A stretch of 41,113 nt of DNA from Deltaproteobacteria bacterium (lineage in GTDB: Bacteria; Desulfobacterota; Desulfobacteria; Desulfobacterales; ETH-SRB1): NCBI GenBank assembly GCA_019314185.1, contig JAFCZU010000011.1, positions 1 to 41,113 of the forward strand. Direction: 5' to 3'. The notes beneath the pieces are model-generated. The model saw only the letters and a list, made by a program, of their open reading frames with translations, searched no databases and was not told the origin of the DNA. Positions 7,726 through 17,000 of this stretch are shown here, in pieces (within the stretch, counting starts at the first letter, position 1; each line of letters begins with the position of its first letter). Made by a program: the position numbers and the translations under genes.

Positions 7726-9174
7726 TTATTTTCGCCAGAATTCAGGCACAAAAAGAATTATTACCGTATAAATTTCAAGCCTTCCCAAAAGCATGCACCA
7801 TATAAGAAGCCATTTCCCAAGACAAGGTATCTGCGCATAGTTTTCAGCCGGCCCTGCAAGTCCAAAACCAGGCCCTATGTTTCCGATTGCAGATGCAACA
7901 GCTCCAAAAGATGTTACAAAATCAACTCCCATGCCAGCGAGAAGAATAGCACAAAAAGAAAAAATGCTTATATAAAGCGCAAGAAACCCCAGGATGCTTC
8001 TCATAATATCATCGGATACGGATTTACCCCCAATTTTTATTTGTTTGACTGCATGAGGATGAATCAGGGCAAACAGCTCTTTGTAGCAAAATTTAAAACA
8101 AAGCAGGACACGAATGCATTTCATCCCGCCCCCTGTCGAACCTGCTGAAGCCCCAATAAACATACAAAACAAAAGGATAAGCTGGGACATGGCGGGCCAT
8201 TTTTCATAGTCGGCAGTAGCAAAACCCGTAGTTGTTATAATTGATACTACCTGAAAAGCGCCAAATCGCAGCGCCTGGCCGATTTTATCATATATGGAAC
8301 CATATACATTGAAAGAAACAACTATAACCAGCAGAAGAACAAAACCGAGAAAAAAACGGCACTCTGTATCACGCCAAAAGGCAAGCGGCTTTCCTCTGAG
8401 CATCTGGTAATGGAGAGAAAAATTTATGCCCGCAAGCAGCATGAAAACGATAATTACAATATCAAAATATACGCTGTTGAAATGAGCGATTGAAGCATTT
8501 TTTGTTGAAAATCCCCCTGTGGGCATTGTTGTTAAAGTGTGACACAGGGCTTCATAGAAATCCATCCCTCCTATCAATAGAAGAATTATCTCTGCCGCAG
8601 AAAAGAGCACATATACTTTCCATAACATCATTGCGGTATCTCTGATGCGCGGCTTGAGTTTGTCAGGAACAGGGCTGGGCACCTCTGCCTTGAAAAGCTG
8701 CATACCGCCAACGCCTAAAAACGGCAGAATTGCAATCGATAGAACTATGATACCCATCCCGCCAAGCCACTGTATAAAGCTTCGCCAGAAAAGAAGCCCT
8801 TTTGATATCGCTTCCACATTAGTTAAAATCGATGCCCCGGTTGTCGTAAACCCTGAGACTGACTCAAAAAAAGCATCCACAAAGACGCTGAATTCACCAC
8901 CAAGATAAAAAGGTAACGCGCCGAACAGCCCTACAGCCGTCCAGCTGACAGCCACAATCACTATACCTTCCCGCTGGCTGATGAACTCCGCTTTCGCGTG
9001 CTTAAAATACAAGTGAAGCAATAACCCGAAAATTATTGTAATCCCCATTGACTTCAAAAGGGGAACTACGCTTTGATCATTATAATAAAAGCCGATTAAT
9101 AGAGGAAATATCATGGTTAATCCTAAAAAAAGGATTAAAATACCAACGATATTCAGAATATAACGCCAGCGCAT
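7726..9174 (-). CDS. trkH: TrkH/KtrB-family potassium uptake channel subunit
   Basis: 482-residue inner-membrane protein with about ten hydrophobic segments and the four-fold pore repeats of K+ channels. Selectivity-type motifs are visible as SGFTTTGAS, TMPTGGFST, TTTGFATADY and GNIGPGFG. SGSTGGG-type signatures appear as GASAGSTGGGMKC. It forms the K+ pore gated by the TrkA ring. The start overlaps the trkA stop by one base (TAATG), a sign of translational coupling. Confidence 0.92.
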   Translation of the reverse strand: MRWRYILNIVGILILFLGLTMIFPLLIGFYYNDQSVVPLLKSMGITIIFGLLLHLYFKHAKAEFISQREGIVIVAVSWTAVGLFGALPFYLGGEFSVFVDAFFESVSGFTTTGASILTNVEAISKGLLFWRSFIQWLGGMGIIVLSIAILPFLGVGGMQLFKAEVPSPVPDKLKPRIRDTAMMLWKVYVLFSAAEIILLLIGGMDFYEALCHTLTTMPTGGFSTKNASIAHFNSVYFDIVIIVFMLLAGINFSLHYQMLRGKPLAFWRDTECRFFLGFVLLLVIVVSFNVYGSIYDKIGQALRFGAFQVVSIITTTGFATADYEKWPAMSQLILLFCMFIGASAGSTGGGMKCIRVLLCFKFCYKELFALIHPHAVKQIKIGGKSVSDDIMRSILGFLALYISIFSFCAILLAGMGVDFVTSFGAVASAIGNIGPGFGLAGPAENYAQIPCLGKWLLIWCMLLGRLEIYTVIILFVPEFWRK

Positions 9175-10538
9175 TAAAAATACTCCAGTTTCACCGTAAG
9201 GATTTTTTCAACATTAGGAATGGCCTGTCTTCTTGCAAATATTATGATTTTGTCCCCCGGCTTAATCACGCTGTCACCAGAAGGAATAATCATATTCTCA
9301 TCTCTTATAATTCCGCTTACAATTGCTCCTTTTGGAAATGACACATCCTTTAGTGGCCTGCCCACGATATCCGAAGTTTCAAGAGCCTCAGCCTCCATAA
9401 ATTCAGCCTGTTCTCCTTTGATCGATATTGATGAAAGTACCTTGCCACGACGAATATGCTGTAAAATCGTGTTTATAGCCGAAAGCCTCGGGCTGACAAC
9501 CTGTTCAATACCAATCGTTGACATCAACGGGAAGTAATTGAATTTACTGATTTTTGTTATTGTTTTTTTTGCCCCCATTTGTTTTGCAAGAAGTGAAACT
9601 AAAATATTTATCTCCTCATCATCCGTAAGCGAAACAACAACATCAATATCCTGAATATTTTCCTCATTAAGAAGACTCTGGTCAGAACCATTGCCATGCA
9701 GAACAACTGCCTTATCCAGCAACCCTGCAAGTTCGGTGCATCTATCCTGATTTTTTTCAATTATCTTTGTATGGATAGATTTATCCGCAAGCAGTTTTGC
9801 CAGTCTTAATCCGATGCGGCCTCCTCCAATAATAAGAGCACGGCGTACAGGTTTTGAGTATTTATCAAAAACAGCGAGGGTATCTATCAGTTTTTCCTCT
9901 TCGCTGATAAAATATATAAGATCATCCGCCTTCAGCCTGTCAGCTCCCCCTGGAATAATCAGTTTTTCATCACGAATGACAGCAACAATAAGCGGCCTTT
10001 CCGTTTCTGAAATCCTGGAAAGATCAGAAAGACAGATGCCGACAAGCCGTGCTTTTTCGTCTAAACGCACCCCTACAAATTTGATGTTACCATCCGTAAA
10101 CTTTCCTATATCTACCACACCAGGGGTAACCATAAGTCTGTAAATTGTTTTTACAACTTCGATTTCAGGATTGATTAATGTATCGATATTTGGCGCATAA
10201 TTATGAAAATTATCATGATATTGATCGAAATCAGCATCACGTAGTCGTATAATCTTCTTTGTTGATGGAGAAATAATGTTTGCGACAAGACATGCAACCA
10301 GATTTATTTCATCGCTGTTTGTCACTGCAAGAAGTATCTCAGCCTCTTTGATACCGGCTTCTTCTAATGATACAGGACTGCTTCCAGACCCATATACTAC
10401 CTGGACATCCAAATTTTCAGACACGCGACGGATAGCTTCAAGATTATTGTCAATTATAACCACGTCTTTATTTTCAAGCGCCAGACGACTCGCAATATTA
10501 AAACCAACTTCACCTGAACCAACTATTACAACTCTCAA
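9174..10538 (-). CDS. trkA: Trk potassium transporter peripheral subunit TrkA
   Basis: 454 residues arranged as two RCK repeats: NAD-binding Rossmann units beginning VVIVGSGEVGFNIA near residue 3 and ALIIGGGRIGLRLA near residue 234, each followed by a TrkA-C domain. Conserved acidic residues at the ends of the second strands (VVIID, TKIIEKN) fit NAD(H) binding. This is full family length. It binds nucleotides in the cytoplasm and gates TrkH, with which it is translationally coupled. Confidence 0.94.
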   Translation of the reverse strand: MRVVIVGSGEVGFNIASRLALENKDVVIIDNNLEAIRRVSENLDVQVVYGSGSSPVSLEEAGIKEAEILLAVTNSDEINLVACLVANIISPSTKKIIRLRDADFDQYHDNFHNYAPNIDTLINPEIEVVKTIYRLMVTPGVVDIGKFTDGNIKFVGVRLDEKARLVGICLSDLSRISETERPLIVAVIRDEKLIIPGGADRLKADDLIYFISEEEKLIDTLAVFDKYSKPVRRALIIGGGRIGLRLAKLLADKSIHTKIIEKNQDRCTELAGLLDKAVVLHGNGSDQSLLNEENIQDIDVVVSLTDDEEINILVSLLAKQMGAKKTITKISKFNYFPLMSTIGIEQVVSPRLSAINTILQHIRRGKVLSSISIKGEQAEFMEAEALETSDIVGRPLKDVSFPKGAIVSGIIRDENMIIPSGDSVIKPGDKIIIFARRQAIPNVEKILTVKLEYF

Positions 10539-10539
10539 T

Positions 10540-10627
10540 TAGTATGCTCCTTTTTGGATTGATGGTTTATGATTGTTGATTGATGGAATCACTTCGCTCT
10601 ATCTTTCCAATCGACAATCATCAATCC
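10540..10627. repeat. Inverted repeat between trkA and the ECF genes
   Basis: GATTGTTGATTGATGG at 10571-10586 pairs with CCAATCGACAATCATCAATC at 10608-10627. It fills almost the whole gap. Confidence 0.5.
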
Positions 10628-11404
10628 TTAGTACAGAGATTTAAACATGTCAATTGCTGACAGCAAGATGCACAAGCAGAAAACTAAAAAAAGAACTATC
10701 CAGTCGTTCCTGTTCGCATAAAGTTTTGTATTTCCACGTTTTTCCGTATAGCATCTTGCTTCCATAGCAACAGCAAGTTTATCAGCGCTTTCAAAGGTTC
10801 GACGGACAAGAGGAACCGCCAGCTTCATTAATCGATAAGCCGGGTTTTTCCTGTTTTCCACTCCCCTAGCCCGCTGCGCGTCGGAAGTCTCTTTTGCCTG
10901 CTTGAAAATAACAGGAATAAATCGAACAACCAAACTCATCATGGTTGCAACCCTTTTCCCCGGAATAAACGGAAAAGGCTTTAAAAACCACTCAACTGCG
11001 GCTCTAATCTCTGACGATCTTGTAGTTGAAACAAGTAACAATCCAACCAATACAACCACCAGCATACGCCAGCAAACAAGTGTCCCGGCATATACGCCCT
11101 GCCTGGTAATATCTATCCCCATAAATTCAATTAACAATGTTCCAGAAGTGCATAATGCCCTGGCGGCAAACACAAAAATAAGAAAAATAAAAAAATAACG
11201 AAGCTCTTTAAAAATTAATTTTAAAGAAAGATGAATAATTAATATAGCTGAAAAAAGCGCAAAGGATAACACAGAAAGGGACATAAAACATGCTTTCATG
11301 CTTGCAATGCTGATAACAACAATAAATACAAGCTTAAATCGAACATCCAGCAAATGGAGAACAGAAGCTCCTGGACGATAACTAAATGGTGTCAGCTCAG
11401 CCAT
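10628..11404 (-). CDS. bioN: Energy-coupling factor transporter transmembrane protein (EcfT/BioN)
   Basis: 258 residues with membrane segments grouped in the N-terminal two thirds and near the C-terminus. The two coupling-helix signatures of EcfT are present: AQRARG near residue 178 and AMEARC near residue 215 (the second has Cys where Gly is usual). EcfT links the substrate-binding S component to the ATPases. It overlaps the ATPase gene by 13 bp and shares the locus with bioY and birA, so biotin is the likely cargo. Confidence 0.88.
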   Translation of the reverse strand: MAELTPFSYRPGASVLHLLDVRFKLVFIVVISIASMKACFMSLSVLSFALFSAILIIHLSLKLIFKELRYFFIFLIFVFAARALCTSGTLLIEFMGIDITRQGVYAGTLVCWRMLVVVLVGLLLVSTTRSSEIRAAVEWFLKPFPFIPGKRVATMMSLVVRFIPVIFKQAKETSDAQRARGVENRKNPAYRLMKLAVPLVRRTFESADKLAVAMEARCYTEKRGNTKLYANRNDWIVLFLVFCLCILLSAIDMFKSLY

Positions 11405-12141
11405 GAGTCAATCTTCATCCCAAGACGTGAAGCACACGGCTCTCTTACGCCAAAAGCCTCGACGTTCATAATAATATCTTCAGGCAACCCGTCCATCACA
11501 ACTCTTCCGTCTTCCATTATAATCAGACGATCGGCAATCGCTATAACCTTTTCCAGATCATGTGTTGTAACAAGTATTGTATGTCCTGATTTATGCAGGC
11601 TGACAATCTGATTTAAAACTTGTTTCGTCCCTGGATAATCAAGACTTGAAAAAGGTTCGTCAAAAACCACAACCCTGGGCTTCATGGCAAGAATACCTGC
11701 TACCGCAAGCCTCCTCTTCTCTCCACCGGAAAGCAAATAAGGCCTTTGATCGGCCAAATCTTCCAAACCCACCGATTTTAATGCTTCAGATACACGTTTT
11801 TTTACCTCGGATTTGTTTAGACAAAGGTTTTCCGGACCGAATGCCACATCATCATACACTGTTTCACCAACTATCTGGCTATCAGAGTCCTGAAATACCA
11901 TACCCACAATCTGCCTCGCCCTTACGATATCATCTGACACCGAAACGCCTGCAATCCTGACCACTCCTGTATCAGGTAAAAGAAGCCCGTTTAAATGCCG
12001 CAAAAAGGTTGTCTTGCCTGAACCGTTCGAGCCCGCAATTACAACAAACTCACCTTCCCGAATCGTAAGATTGATACAGCCTATACCGAGAGTGCCGTCT
12101 GAAAAACGATGGCTGATATTTTCAATTTCAAGAATATTCAT
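11392..12141 (-). CDS. bioM: ECF transporter ATP-binding protein (EcfA/BioM)
   Basis: 249-residue ABC ATPase. Walker A is GSNGSGKTT near residues 37-45, Q-loop in VFQDSDSQI, signature LSGGEKRRLAVA, Walker B VVVFDEPFSSLD, and the switch His in TTHD. Only one ATPase is encoded, as in BioMNY systems, so it may act as a homodimer. It powers vitamin uptake through EcfT. A 325-bp repeat-rich gap separates it from bioY, so co-transcription is likely but not certain. Confidence 0.9.
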   Translation of the reverse strand: MNILEIENISHRFSDGTLGIGCINLTIREGEFVVIAGSNGSGKTTFLRHLNGLLLPDTGVVRIAGVSVSDDIVRARQIVGMVFQDSDSQIVGETVYDDVAFGPENLCLNKSEVKKRVSEALKSVGLEDLADQRPYLLSGGEKRRLAVAGILAMKPRVVVFDEPFSSLDYPGTKQVLNQIVSLHKSGHTILVTTHDLEKVIAIADRLIIMEDGRVVMDGLPEDIIMNVEAFGVREPCASRLGMKIDSWLS

Positions 12142-12466
12142 TTCCCCTTACAAAAAAAATAAACCACGAAGAACCACGAAGAAACACGAAAATTAGAAAT
12201 AATGCTTTTACCTAAAACGAGCTTTTAGCCATTAGTTTTTAGCTTTTAGTCAAACTATATCAAGATGTTATTAAACAATAACATTTCATCCGTTAAGTGA
12301 TTAATAAATAATCATACAAATGCATTTCATAAGAGCCAACGGCTAATCGCTTAACGTAACTAAAAATCAACTTCACTCAATGGGTGAAAATCGAATCGCT
12401 GGTAACCACCCGAAACAATAAGAGCTAACCCCGCGGATTCGCTGGGCTAAGAACTAATTGCTAAAC
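12142..12466. repeat. Repeat-filled gap between bioY and bioM (long copy)
   Basis: Contains a tandem ACCACGAAGA-type run at 12162-12190, mirrored by TTCTTCGTGGTG at 12481-12492. It also holds a longer version of an element seen again at 14068-14160: CATTAGTTTTTAGCTTTTAG, then TCAAACTATATCAA, about 130 bp of extra sequence, then ATCGCTGGTAACCACCCGAA. No gene is visible. Confidence 0.6.
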
Positions 12467-13033
12467 TTAGGTTTTATAATTTCTTCGTGGTGAAAGAATG
12501 ACTTTTTTCCTAATTATTGGCCGCAGGGTCTTTGCAATCGGAACAGCCGCGGCAATCTTCAGCGCATCACCCGGAATAAAAGGAAACATTCCCACGACCA
12601 GCGTATTGGACCAAGTCATACCTGTTAATAGCTTAAGCCAGGAAACACCAAATACATATATAATTATTGAACCGCAACACATTGCAATCACGTCAAAAAC
12701 AGCTTTCTGTTCGGTTTTTTCCGATATAGCTCCGATAATATATACAGCCGGCAAATACCCTGCAAGATATCCTCCGGTAGGCCCAACAATACGACCAAGG
12801 CCTCCTGTGCCACCGGAAAATACAGGAAAGCCACAGGCTCCGGCCAGAAGATATACCGCGACACTTGCAAAGCCCCATCTGCTACCCAATAAAAGACCTG
12901 TCAGAAGTATGAAAAAATTCTGTAGAACAATAGGAACCGGGCCTATGGGTATTGATAAATATGCGCCCGCTGCGGTTAAAGCTGCAAGAAGCGAGGCATA
13001 TGCGGTCATACGAATTTGTGTTGATGAATTCAT
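12467..13033 (-). CDS. bioY: Biotin transporter substrate-binding subunit BioY
   Basis: 188 residues, six predicted membrane helices, the S component of an ECF biotin transporter. Family hallmarks are IPIGPVPIVLQNFFILLTG near residues 28-46 and GRIVGPTGGYLAGYL near residues 80-94. It binds biotin with high affinity and is energised by the EcfT/EcfA pair downstream. It starts 8 bp after birA on the same strand, so birA and bioY form one transcription unit. Confidence 0.95.
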   Translation of the reverse strand: MNSSTQIRMTAYASLLAALTAAGAYLSIPIGPVPIVLQNFFILLTGLLLGSRWGFASVAVYLLAGACGFPVFSGGTGGLGRIVGPTGGYLAGYLPAVYIIGAISEKTEQKAVFDVIAMCCGSIIIYVFGVSWLKLLTGMTWSNTLVVGMFPFIPGDALKIAAAVPIAKTLRPIIRKKVILSPRRNYKT

Positions 13034-13041
13034 TTTTTACC

Positions 13042-13962
13042 TTACAAATGGAAACAATCACCATATAGTACTTTTTTCATTGATCCATTACTAAGTTCCA
13101 ATATCAAGGCACCATTTTCATCCAAATCAACGGCAATACCTTCTAATACCTCATGGTGGGTTACAATTTTAACATATCGGTTAAGGGTTACAGTATATTT
13201 TTTCCATTCCTGAATTATATTATCCAGCGCTTTGCTGTTAATACAGTTTTCAAAATTATTTAGAAAATCTGAAAGCAGCCTTTTCCTTGATACCCCGCTG
13301 CCTGATAACTGCTTTAACGAAACCGCCTTTGGTTCGCTATCTGTGGGATCATTATTAACATTTATCCCAATGCCCACGTTAATAAAGGAAACAATATCCG
13401 CCTCTGCCTCTATTTCCGAAAGTATTCCTGATATTTTCATGCCATCAATCAGAATATCGTTTGGCCATTTGACCCTGGCATTAATATCAAACATATTATT
13501 CAGAGTTTGCGCAAGAATAAGGGAAGCCGCAAAATTCACCCTTAAACTTAAGACAGGAGATATTTGCGGCCTGAGTATAGTAGTAAAGTATAGCCCTCCT
13601 TGTGAAGAAAGCCATGTCCTTTTTAAACGCCCCCTGCCCCTGTTCTGGCACCCTGCAATCACTACAGTAAAATGAGGGTAACCCTTCCTTGCAAAATCTC
13701 TCGCAATATCCATTGTTGAAGTAATTTCAGGGAAAAAATGAATTTTTTTCTCTCTGTCAGGGAATTCCCAGGGAAAAAGAGCATCAGGAGAGCTTATAAG
13801 CCGATACCCCATAGGTGATGCATCAATATTATAACCAAATTCCTGAAGCTTCTGCAGATGCTTCCAGACAGAAACTCTTGAAATTCCCAGCTCAGCGCTA
13901 ATCGCTTCACCTGAAATAACTCCCTGCTCTGCTTTTAATATTTTAAGTATTTTACCTTTCAT
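13042..13962 (-). CDS. birA: Bifunctional biotin protein ligase / biotin operon repressor
   Basis: 306 residues. An N-terminal helix-turn-helix (about 1-60, SAELGISRVSVWKHLQKL) marks the repressor-type enzyme. The catalytic core follows, with the biotinyl-AMP loop GRGRLKRTW near residues 112-120, KWPNDILID and a C-terminal SH3-like cap. It activates biotin with ATP, transfers it to acceptor carboxylases, and represses biotin genes when biotinyl-AMP accumulates. A palindromic operator candidate lies 38-67 bp upstream, suggesting autoregulation together with the downstream transport genes. Confidence 0.95.
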   Translation of the reverse strand: MKGKILKILKAEQGVISGEAISAELGISRVSVWKHLQKLQEFGYNIDASPMGYRLISSPDALFPWEFPDREKKIHFFPEITSTMDIARDFARKGYPHFTVVIAGCQNRGRGRLKRTWLSSQGGLYFTTILRPQISPVLSLRVNFAASLILAQTLNNMFDINARVKWPNDILIDGMKISGILSEIEAEADIVSFINVGIGINVNNDPTDSEPKAVSLKQLSGSGVSRKRLLSDFLNNFENCINSKALDNIIQEWKKYTVTLNRYVKIVTHHEVLEGIAVDLDENGALILELSNGSMKKVLYGDCFHL

Positions 13963-13999
13963 TTATTTTCCGGTATCGACTCGATCAATAAATTGTTTT

Positions 14000-14029
14000 C
14001 GTTAGCCTGGTGTATATTTAAGGCTAACG
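14000..14029. promoter_or_regulatory. Candidate BirA operator
   Basis: Perfect inverted repeat CGTTAGCC-N14-GGCTAACG, upstream of birA. Arm sequence and spacer resemble the BirA operator layout (GTAAACC/GGTTTAC arms with a 14-16 bp spacer). A minus-strand TTGACA (14048-14043) sits just upstream, so the palindrome overlaps the probable promoter, as expected for a repressor site. Confidence 0.6.
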
Positions 14030-14067
14030 ACCTAAATATTATTTGTCAATCCTGTTTATACTAAATT

Positions 14068-14160
14068 GAGCGATTAGCCATTAGCTTTTAGCTATTAGTC
14101 AAACTATATCAATCGCTGGTAACCACTCGAAATAATAAGAGCTAATCGCTTATCTTAGTT
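14068..14160. repeat. Short copy of the bioY-bioM gap element
   Basis: Begins GAGCGATTAGC and ends GCTAATCGC, so the ends are inverted. It shares TTAGTCAAACTATATCAA and ATCGCTGGTAACCAC with 12216-12435 but lacks the middle about 130 bp of that copy. Confidence 0.65.
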
Positions 14161-14347
14161 TATAACAATGAAACCTCATAATTGATGCTTTGACATCTTG
14201 TAACCGTTACGAAATCTTTTTTGCTTGACAGAACACCTTGCATAATTAAATGTTAAGAACAAAGGCAAAAGGTTTAACATTTTGATATTATGCCGTATAA
14301 TGCCACAAAACATTTTTGACTGTTATAAAAAATTAGTAATCATTCAG

Positions 14348-14480
14348 CCACAAAGTCACAAAGGCACAAAAGGACTTTAATTTTAAAGGGTTATCAAAAA
14401 GAGAAAAAAGTTATAAATACGGCGTATACAGTATATAAGATATTAAAATTATATTATATATCTTCGTGTCTTTGTGGCGG
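14348..14480. repeat. Inverted repeat ahead of the GalT/HIT-like gene
   Basis: GCCACAAAGTCACAAAGG at 14348-14365 pairs with CTTCGTGTCTTTGTGGC at 14462-14478; A/T-rich sequence lies between. Nothing else recognisable is seen from 14161 to 14549 except AGCGATTTTTTGCGAAAACC just before the gene. Confidence 0.45.
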
Positions 14481-14549
14481 AATAGTTACAAAAATTATTT
14501 AAATCTAATTTGAGCGATTTTTTGCGAAAACCACCCCAAAGGAAAATAC

Positions 14550-16160
14550 ATGAATGAATTGTCTGTAAGAACCTGCGTATCAACTTCCGGTGAATTTGTT
14601 TACGGCATTCACAAGCCCAATTACACAGTTATCAATCTCAGAGAAAAAGATCACATAACAACGCTTGGACATATTAACGGCAAAGCTGTTGTTGAAAACA
14701 AAATTAACTTTCCCGCAAATGATATAACAATTGATAACGCGAACTGGGTATTTGAGATCTGCAACCCGTTTCCTTTTATGGGCGCAACTTTTATATTGAA
14801 GTCAAGCGCCGACAAAAGAATAGAAAATGCGAATCCTTTCAAAATTATTAACAAACACAAATCTTCGAAATTAAAAACCGGTATAGAAGAAATCAAAGAT
14901 AATGATGCGCTTTTTATATCATTGGGCCGAATGTCTACAGACGCAGATTTGCTTATCAAGTTAGCCAAAAAGTCGTGCCTGTTTGAGTTTGATCCACACA
15001 CAGGAAAGCCTGCCGGTATTCAATATGAAAAAACAAAAAATGGGGAAATTCGACGGGCAATTAAAAACCACCATTTGTTTGAAATCGTATCCAACAATCC
15101 TTTTTTGCCTGATACTTACAAACAGGCAATGGTACTTATCCCCGGCATCCAAGGCCCTAATAAAATTGTGGGAGAGTATAAAAAATCTACGAGCACTCAT
15201 ATCTGGGAATATCTGAGAGAAAACAGCTATATTCCATGGGGACATTATGCGGCAAACATGGCACATGATTCCATAAGGTATAAAATTAAAGAGCTCAAAA
15301 AAGAGGATTTAATCGGTCTCAGGCATTTATACTACCAGAGGGTTTATGCACAGCTCGCCCAGAGTCTAAACATTTCCATTCCAACAAAAAAACGTACTCT
15401 CACAGAAGAAAAGTTGGAATCTTTGCGAATACATCTTTTTAAAACCATAAAACATCATAAAGAAGATAAAAACTATTTGCCCTTTAACACGTCAATGTGG
15501 GGATGGAATTTCGGATTTGATCTATCTCCTTCAGGATATCGTCTCAATGCGTCTCACCAGCAAATACATCAGCAATTTGCCCTAATGCCCAAACATACTC
15601 CGGGTTTTATCAATGGGGAAAATGATAAAAGCCAGGCTTTATTTCCAACCTATACTCAAGGAGATGAAGTAGCTCGCTTCTGCCACCAATTCAAAAATAG
15701 TACCGGCGAGAACTTCTTTAAAACATACATTAATGCCATAAAAAACAACAGGAGAATGGATGGCAGAAAAGACAAGGCAAAAAGCCTTATTTTCTATGAG
15801 GACGAAAACATCATGGCTTTTGTACCTAAAGCCCAGCGCTGTCAAGGAGAAGTACAGATTATGACAACAGCAAAGTGCGGCAATATTCTTGAGGCGAATT
15901 CTACAATAAGGAGGTCTCTCGACATGGCTATTTTGACAACCGTAAGGATGCTGGAGAAATTGGGCGTGGAAATGATGATTTGTTACGAAACATCCAAGAG
16001 GTTTGATAATCAGGACAATGACCAGCGGCTTACATACACTTTTATTCCCCGTCATCCTAAATCGCCGGGAACTTACAGTCAGTGGCTATCCCGATGGATT
16101 ATCGGGCATTATCCCGAAGACTTTGCCCATGCCTGCAGTAGAGTCATTAACAAGCCCTGA
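14550..16160 (+). CDS. Divergent GalT/HIT-superfamily-like protein
   Basis: 536 residues, soluble, no signal peptide. I do not recognise an exact family. The segment around residues 330-346 (RLNASHQQIHQQFALMP) resembles the active-site strand of galactose-1-phosphate uridylyltransferase and Ap4A phosphorylase (Ser, His-x-His-x-Gln, then a Pro). The C-terminal region (AFVPKAQRCQGEVQIMT, then a helix with RRSLDMAILTTVRMLEKLG) is laid out like the second half of those two-domain proteins. If so, it may transfer or phosphorolyse nucleotides. The His-x-His of the true motif is altered to I-H-Q-Q, so catalysis is uncertain. It stands alone between the biotin locus and cmk. The ATG at 14550 lies 9 bases after AAGGAAA. 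Confidence 0.5.
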   Translation: MNELSVRTCVSTSGEFVYGIHKPNYTVINLREKDHITTLGHINGKAVVENKINFPANDITIDNANWVFEICNPFPFMGATFILKSSADKRIENANPFKIINKHKSSKLKTGIEEIKDNDALFISLGRMSTDADLLIKLAKKSCLFEFDPHTGKPAGIQYEKTKNGEIRRAIKNHHLFEIVSNNPFLPDTYKQAMVLIPGIQGPNKIVGEYKKSTSTHIWEYLRENSYIPWGHYAANMAHDSIRYKIKELKKEDLIGLRHLYYQRVYAQLAQSLNISIPTKKRTLTEEKLESLRIHLFKTIKHHKEDKNYLPFNTSMWGWNFGFDLSPSGYRLNASHQQIHQQFALMPKHTPGFINGENDKSQALFPTYTQGDEVARFCHQFKNSTGENFFKTYINAIKNNRRMDGRKDKAKSLIFYEDENIMAFVPKAQRCQGEVQIMTTAKCGNILEANSTIRRSLDMAILTTVRMLEKLGVEMMICYETSKRFDNQDNDQRLTYTFIPRHPKSPGTYSQWLSRWIIGHYPEDFAHACSRVINKP

Positions 16161-16194
16161 CTTTATTTTTTGCAATAAAAATCAGTGCTGCAGA

Positions 16195-16869
16195 TCATCT
16201 TTCACGTAAAATATTCGGAATATGGATTAACATCAACTCAATAACCTCTTTAACGGAAAGATCGGTAGAATCAACAATTACCGCATCCTTAGCCGGTTTT
16301 AAAGGAGCCAGCACCCTGGTGCTGTCATTTTTATCCCGATCTTTTATATCTCTTTCGATCTCCTCAAGTGTTACTGAGTTTTTGGACGACAATTCTTTGT
16401 AGCGTCTCATGGCCCTTGTTTTACAGGAAGCATCCAGATAAAACTTAACGTCAGCATCCGGAAATACGACAGTTCCCATATCACGCCCCTCGAATACAAC
16501 CCCCTTTTCTTTCCCAATCTCCTTTTGCAAATCAAGAAGACACTTTCTTACAACAGACCGGGCGGAAACTGCCGAAGCAAGCATTGTGATTTCAGGAGTT
16601 CTGATCTGATCGGTGATATCCAAATCGTTTACAATAAGACGCGTCCCGTCTTTACCTGATACAAATTTTATATCAAGGATGCTGCATAAATACTCAAGGC
16701 CTTTATCGTCATCATGACGTATTCCGTGAGATTTTGCTTGAAACGCAACACCCCTGTAAAGAGCGCCTGTATCAATGTATCTGTAGCCAAGACTTTGCGC
16801 CAGGCCACGGCTTACCGTGGTTTTGCCCGCGCCGGCAGGACCGTCTATTGTGATAAGAAGATATTTCAT
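16195..16869 (-). CDS. cmk: Cytidylate kinase
   Basis: 224 residues. P-loop near the N-terminus (TIDGPAGAGKTTVSRGLA), the substrate motif YIDTGALYRGVA, the CMP-binding insert, GRDMGTVVFPDA, and the lid RRYKEL with RDKNDSTR. It phosphorylates CMP and dCMP. The start is placed at the ATG directly before KYLLITIDGP; the frame upstream to 16908 runs into repeat sequence. In this strand order it follows hisC but is separated from it by about 390 bp of repeats. Confidence 0.95.
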   Translation of the reverse strand: MKYLLITIDGPAGAGKTTVSRGLAQSLGYRYIDTGALYRGVAFQAKSHGIRHDDDKGLEYLCSILDIKFVSGKDGTRLIVNDLDITDQIRTPEITMLASAVSARSVVRKCLLDLQKEIGKEKGVVFEGRDMGTVVFPDADVKFYLDASCKTRAMRRYKELSSKNSVTLEEIERDIKDRDKNDSTRVLAPLKPAKDAVIVDSTDLSVKEVIELMLIHIPNILRER

Positions 16870-16879
16870 AAAATTAATT

Positions 16880-16958
16880 ATTAGCCACAGACACACACGG
16901 ACAAACACAGACTTTCATTATCTTGCCTGTACCTGTCTGTTTGGGTCTGTGGCTGAAT
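16880..16958. repeat. Fold-back repeat upstream of cmk
   Basis: TTAGCCACAGACACACACGG pairs with GTCTGTTTGGGTCTGTGGCTGAA. The CTGTGGCTGAA end recurs at 18375-18417 and 19299-19342. Confidence 0.6.
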
Positions 16959-17000
16959 ATAGATAAATGGAAATTCCTATACTATCAAGTTAAAAGGCTA

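Noticed and set aside
12162..12190. Short tandem ACCACGAAGA units as a CRISPR-like array
   Set aside because: Units are contiguous, without spacers, and no cas genes are in the window.
12498..13094. Plus-strand 198-codon frame opposite bioY
   Set aside because: Shadow of bioY; Pro/Thr-rich composition with no recognisable motif and no ribosome site.
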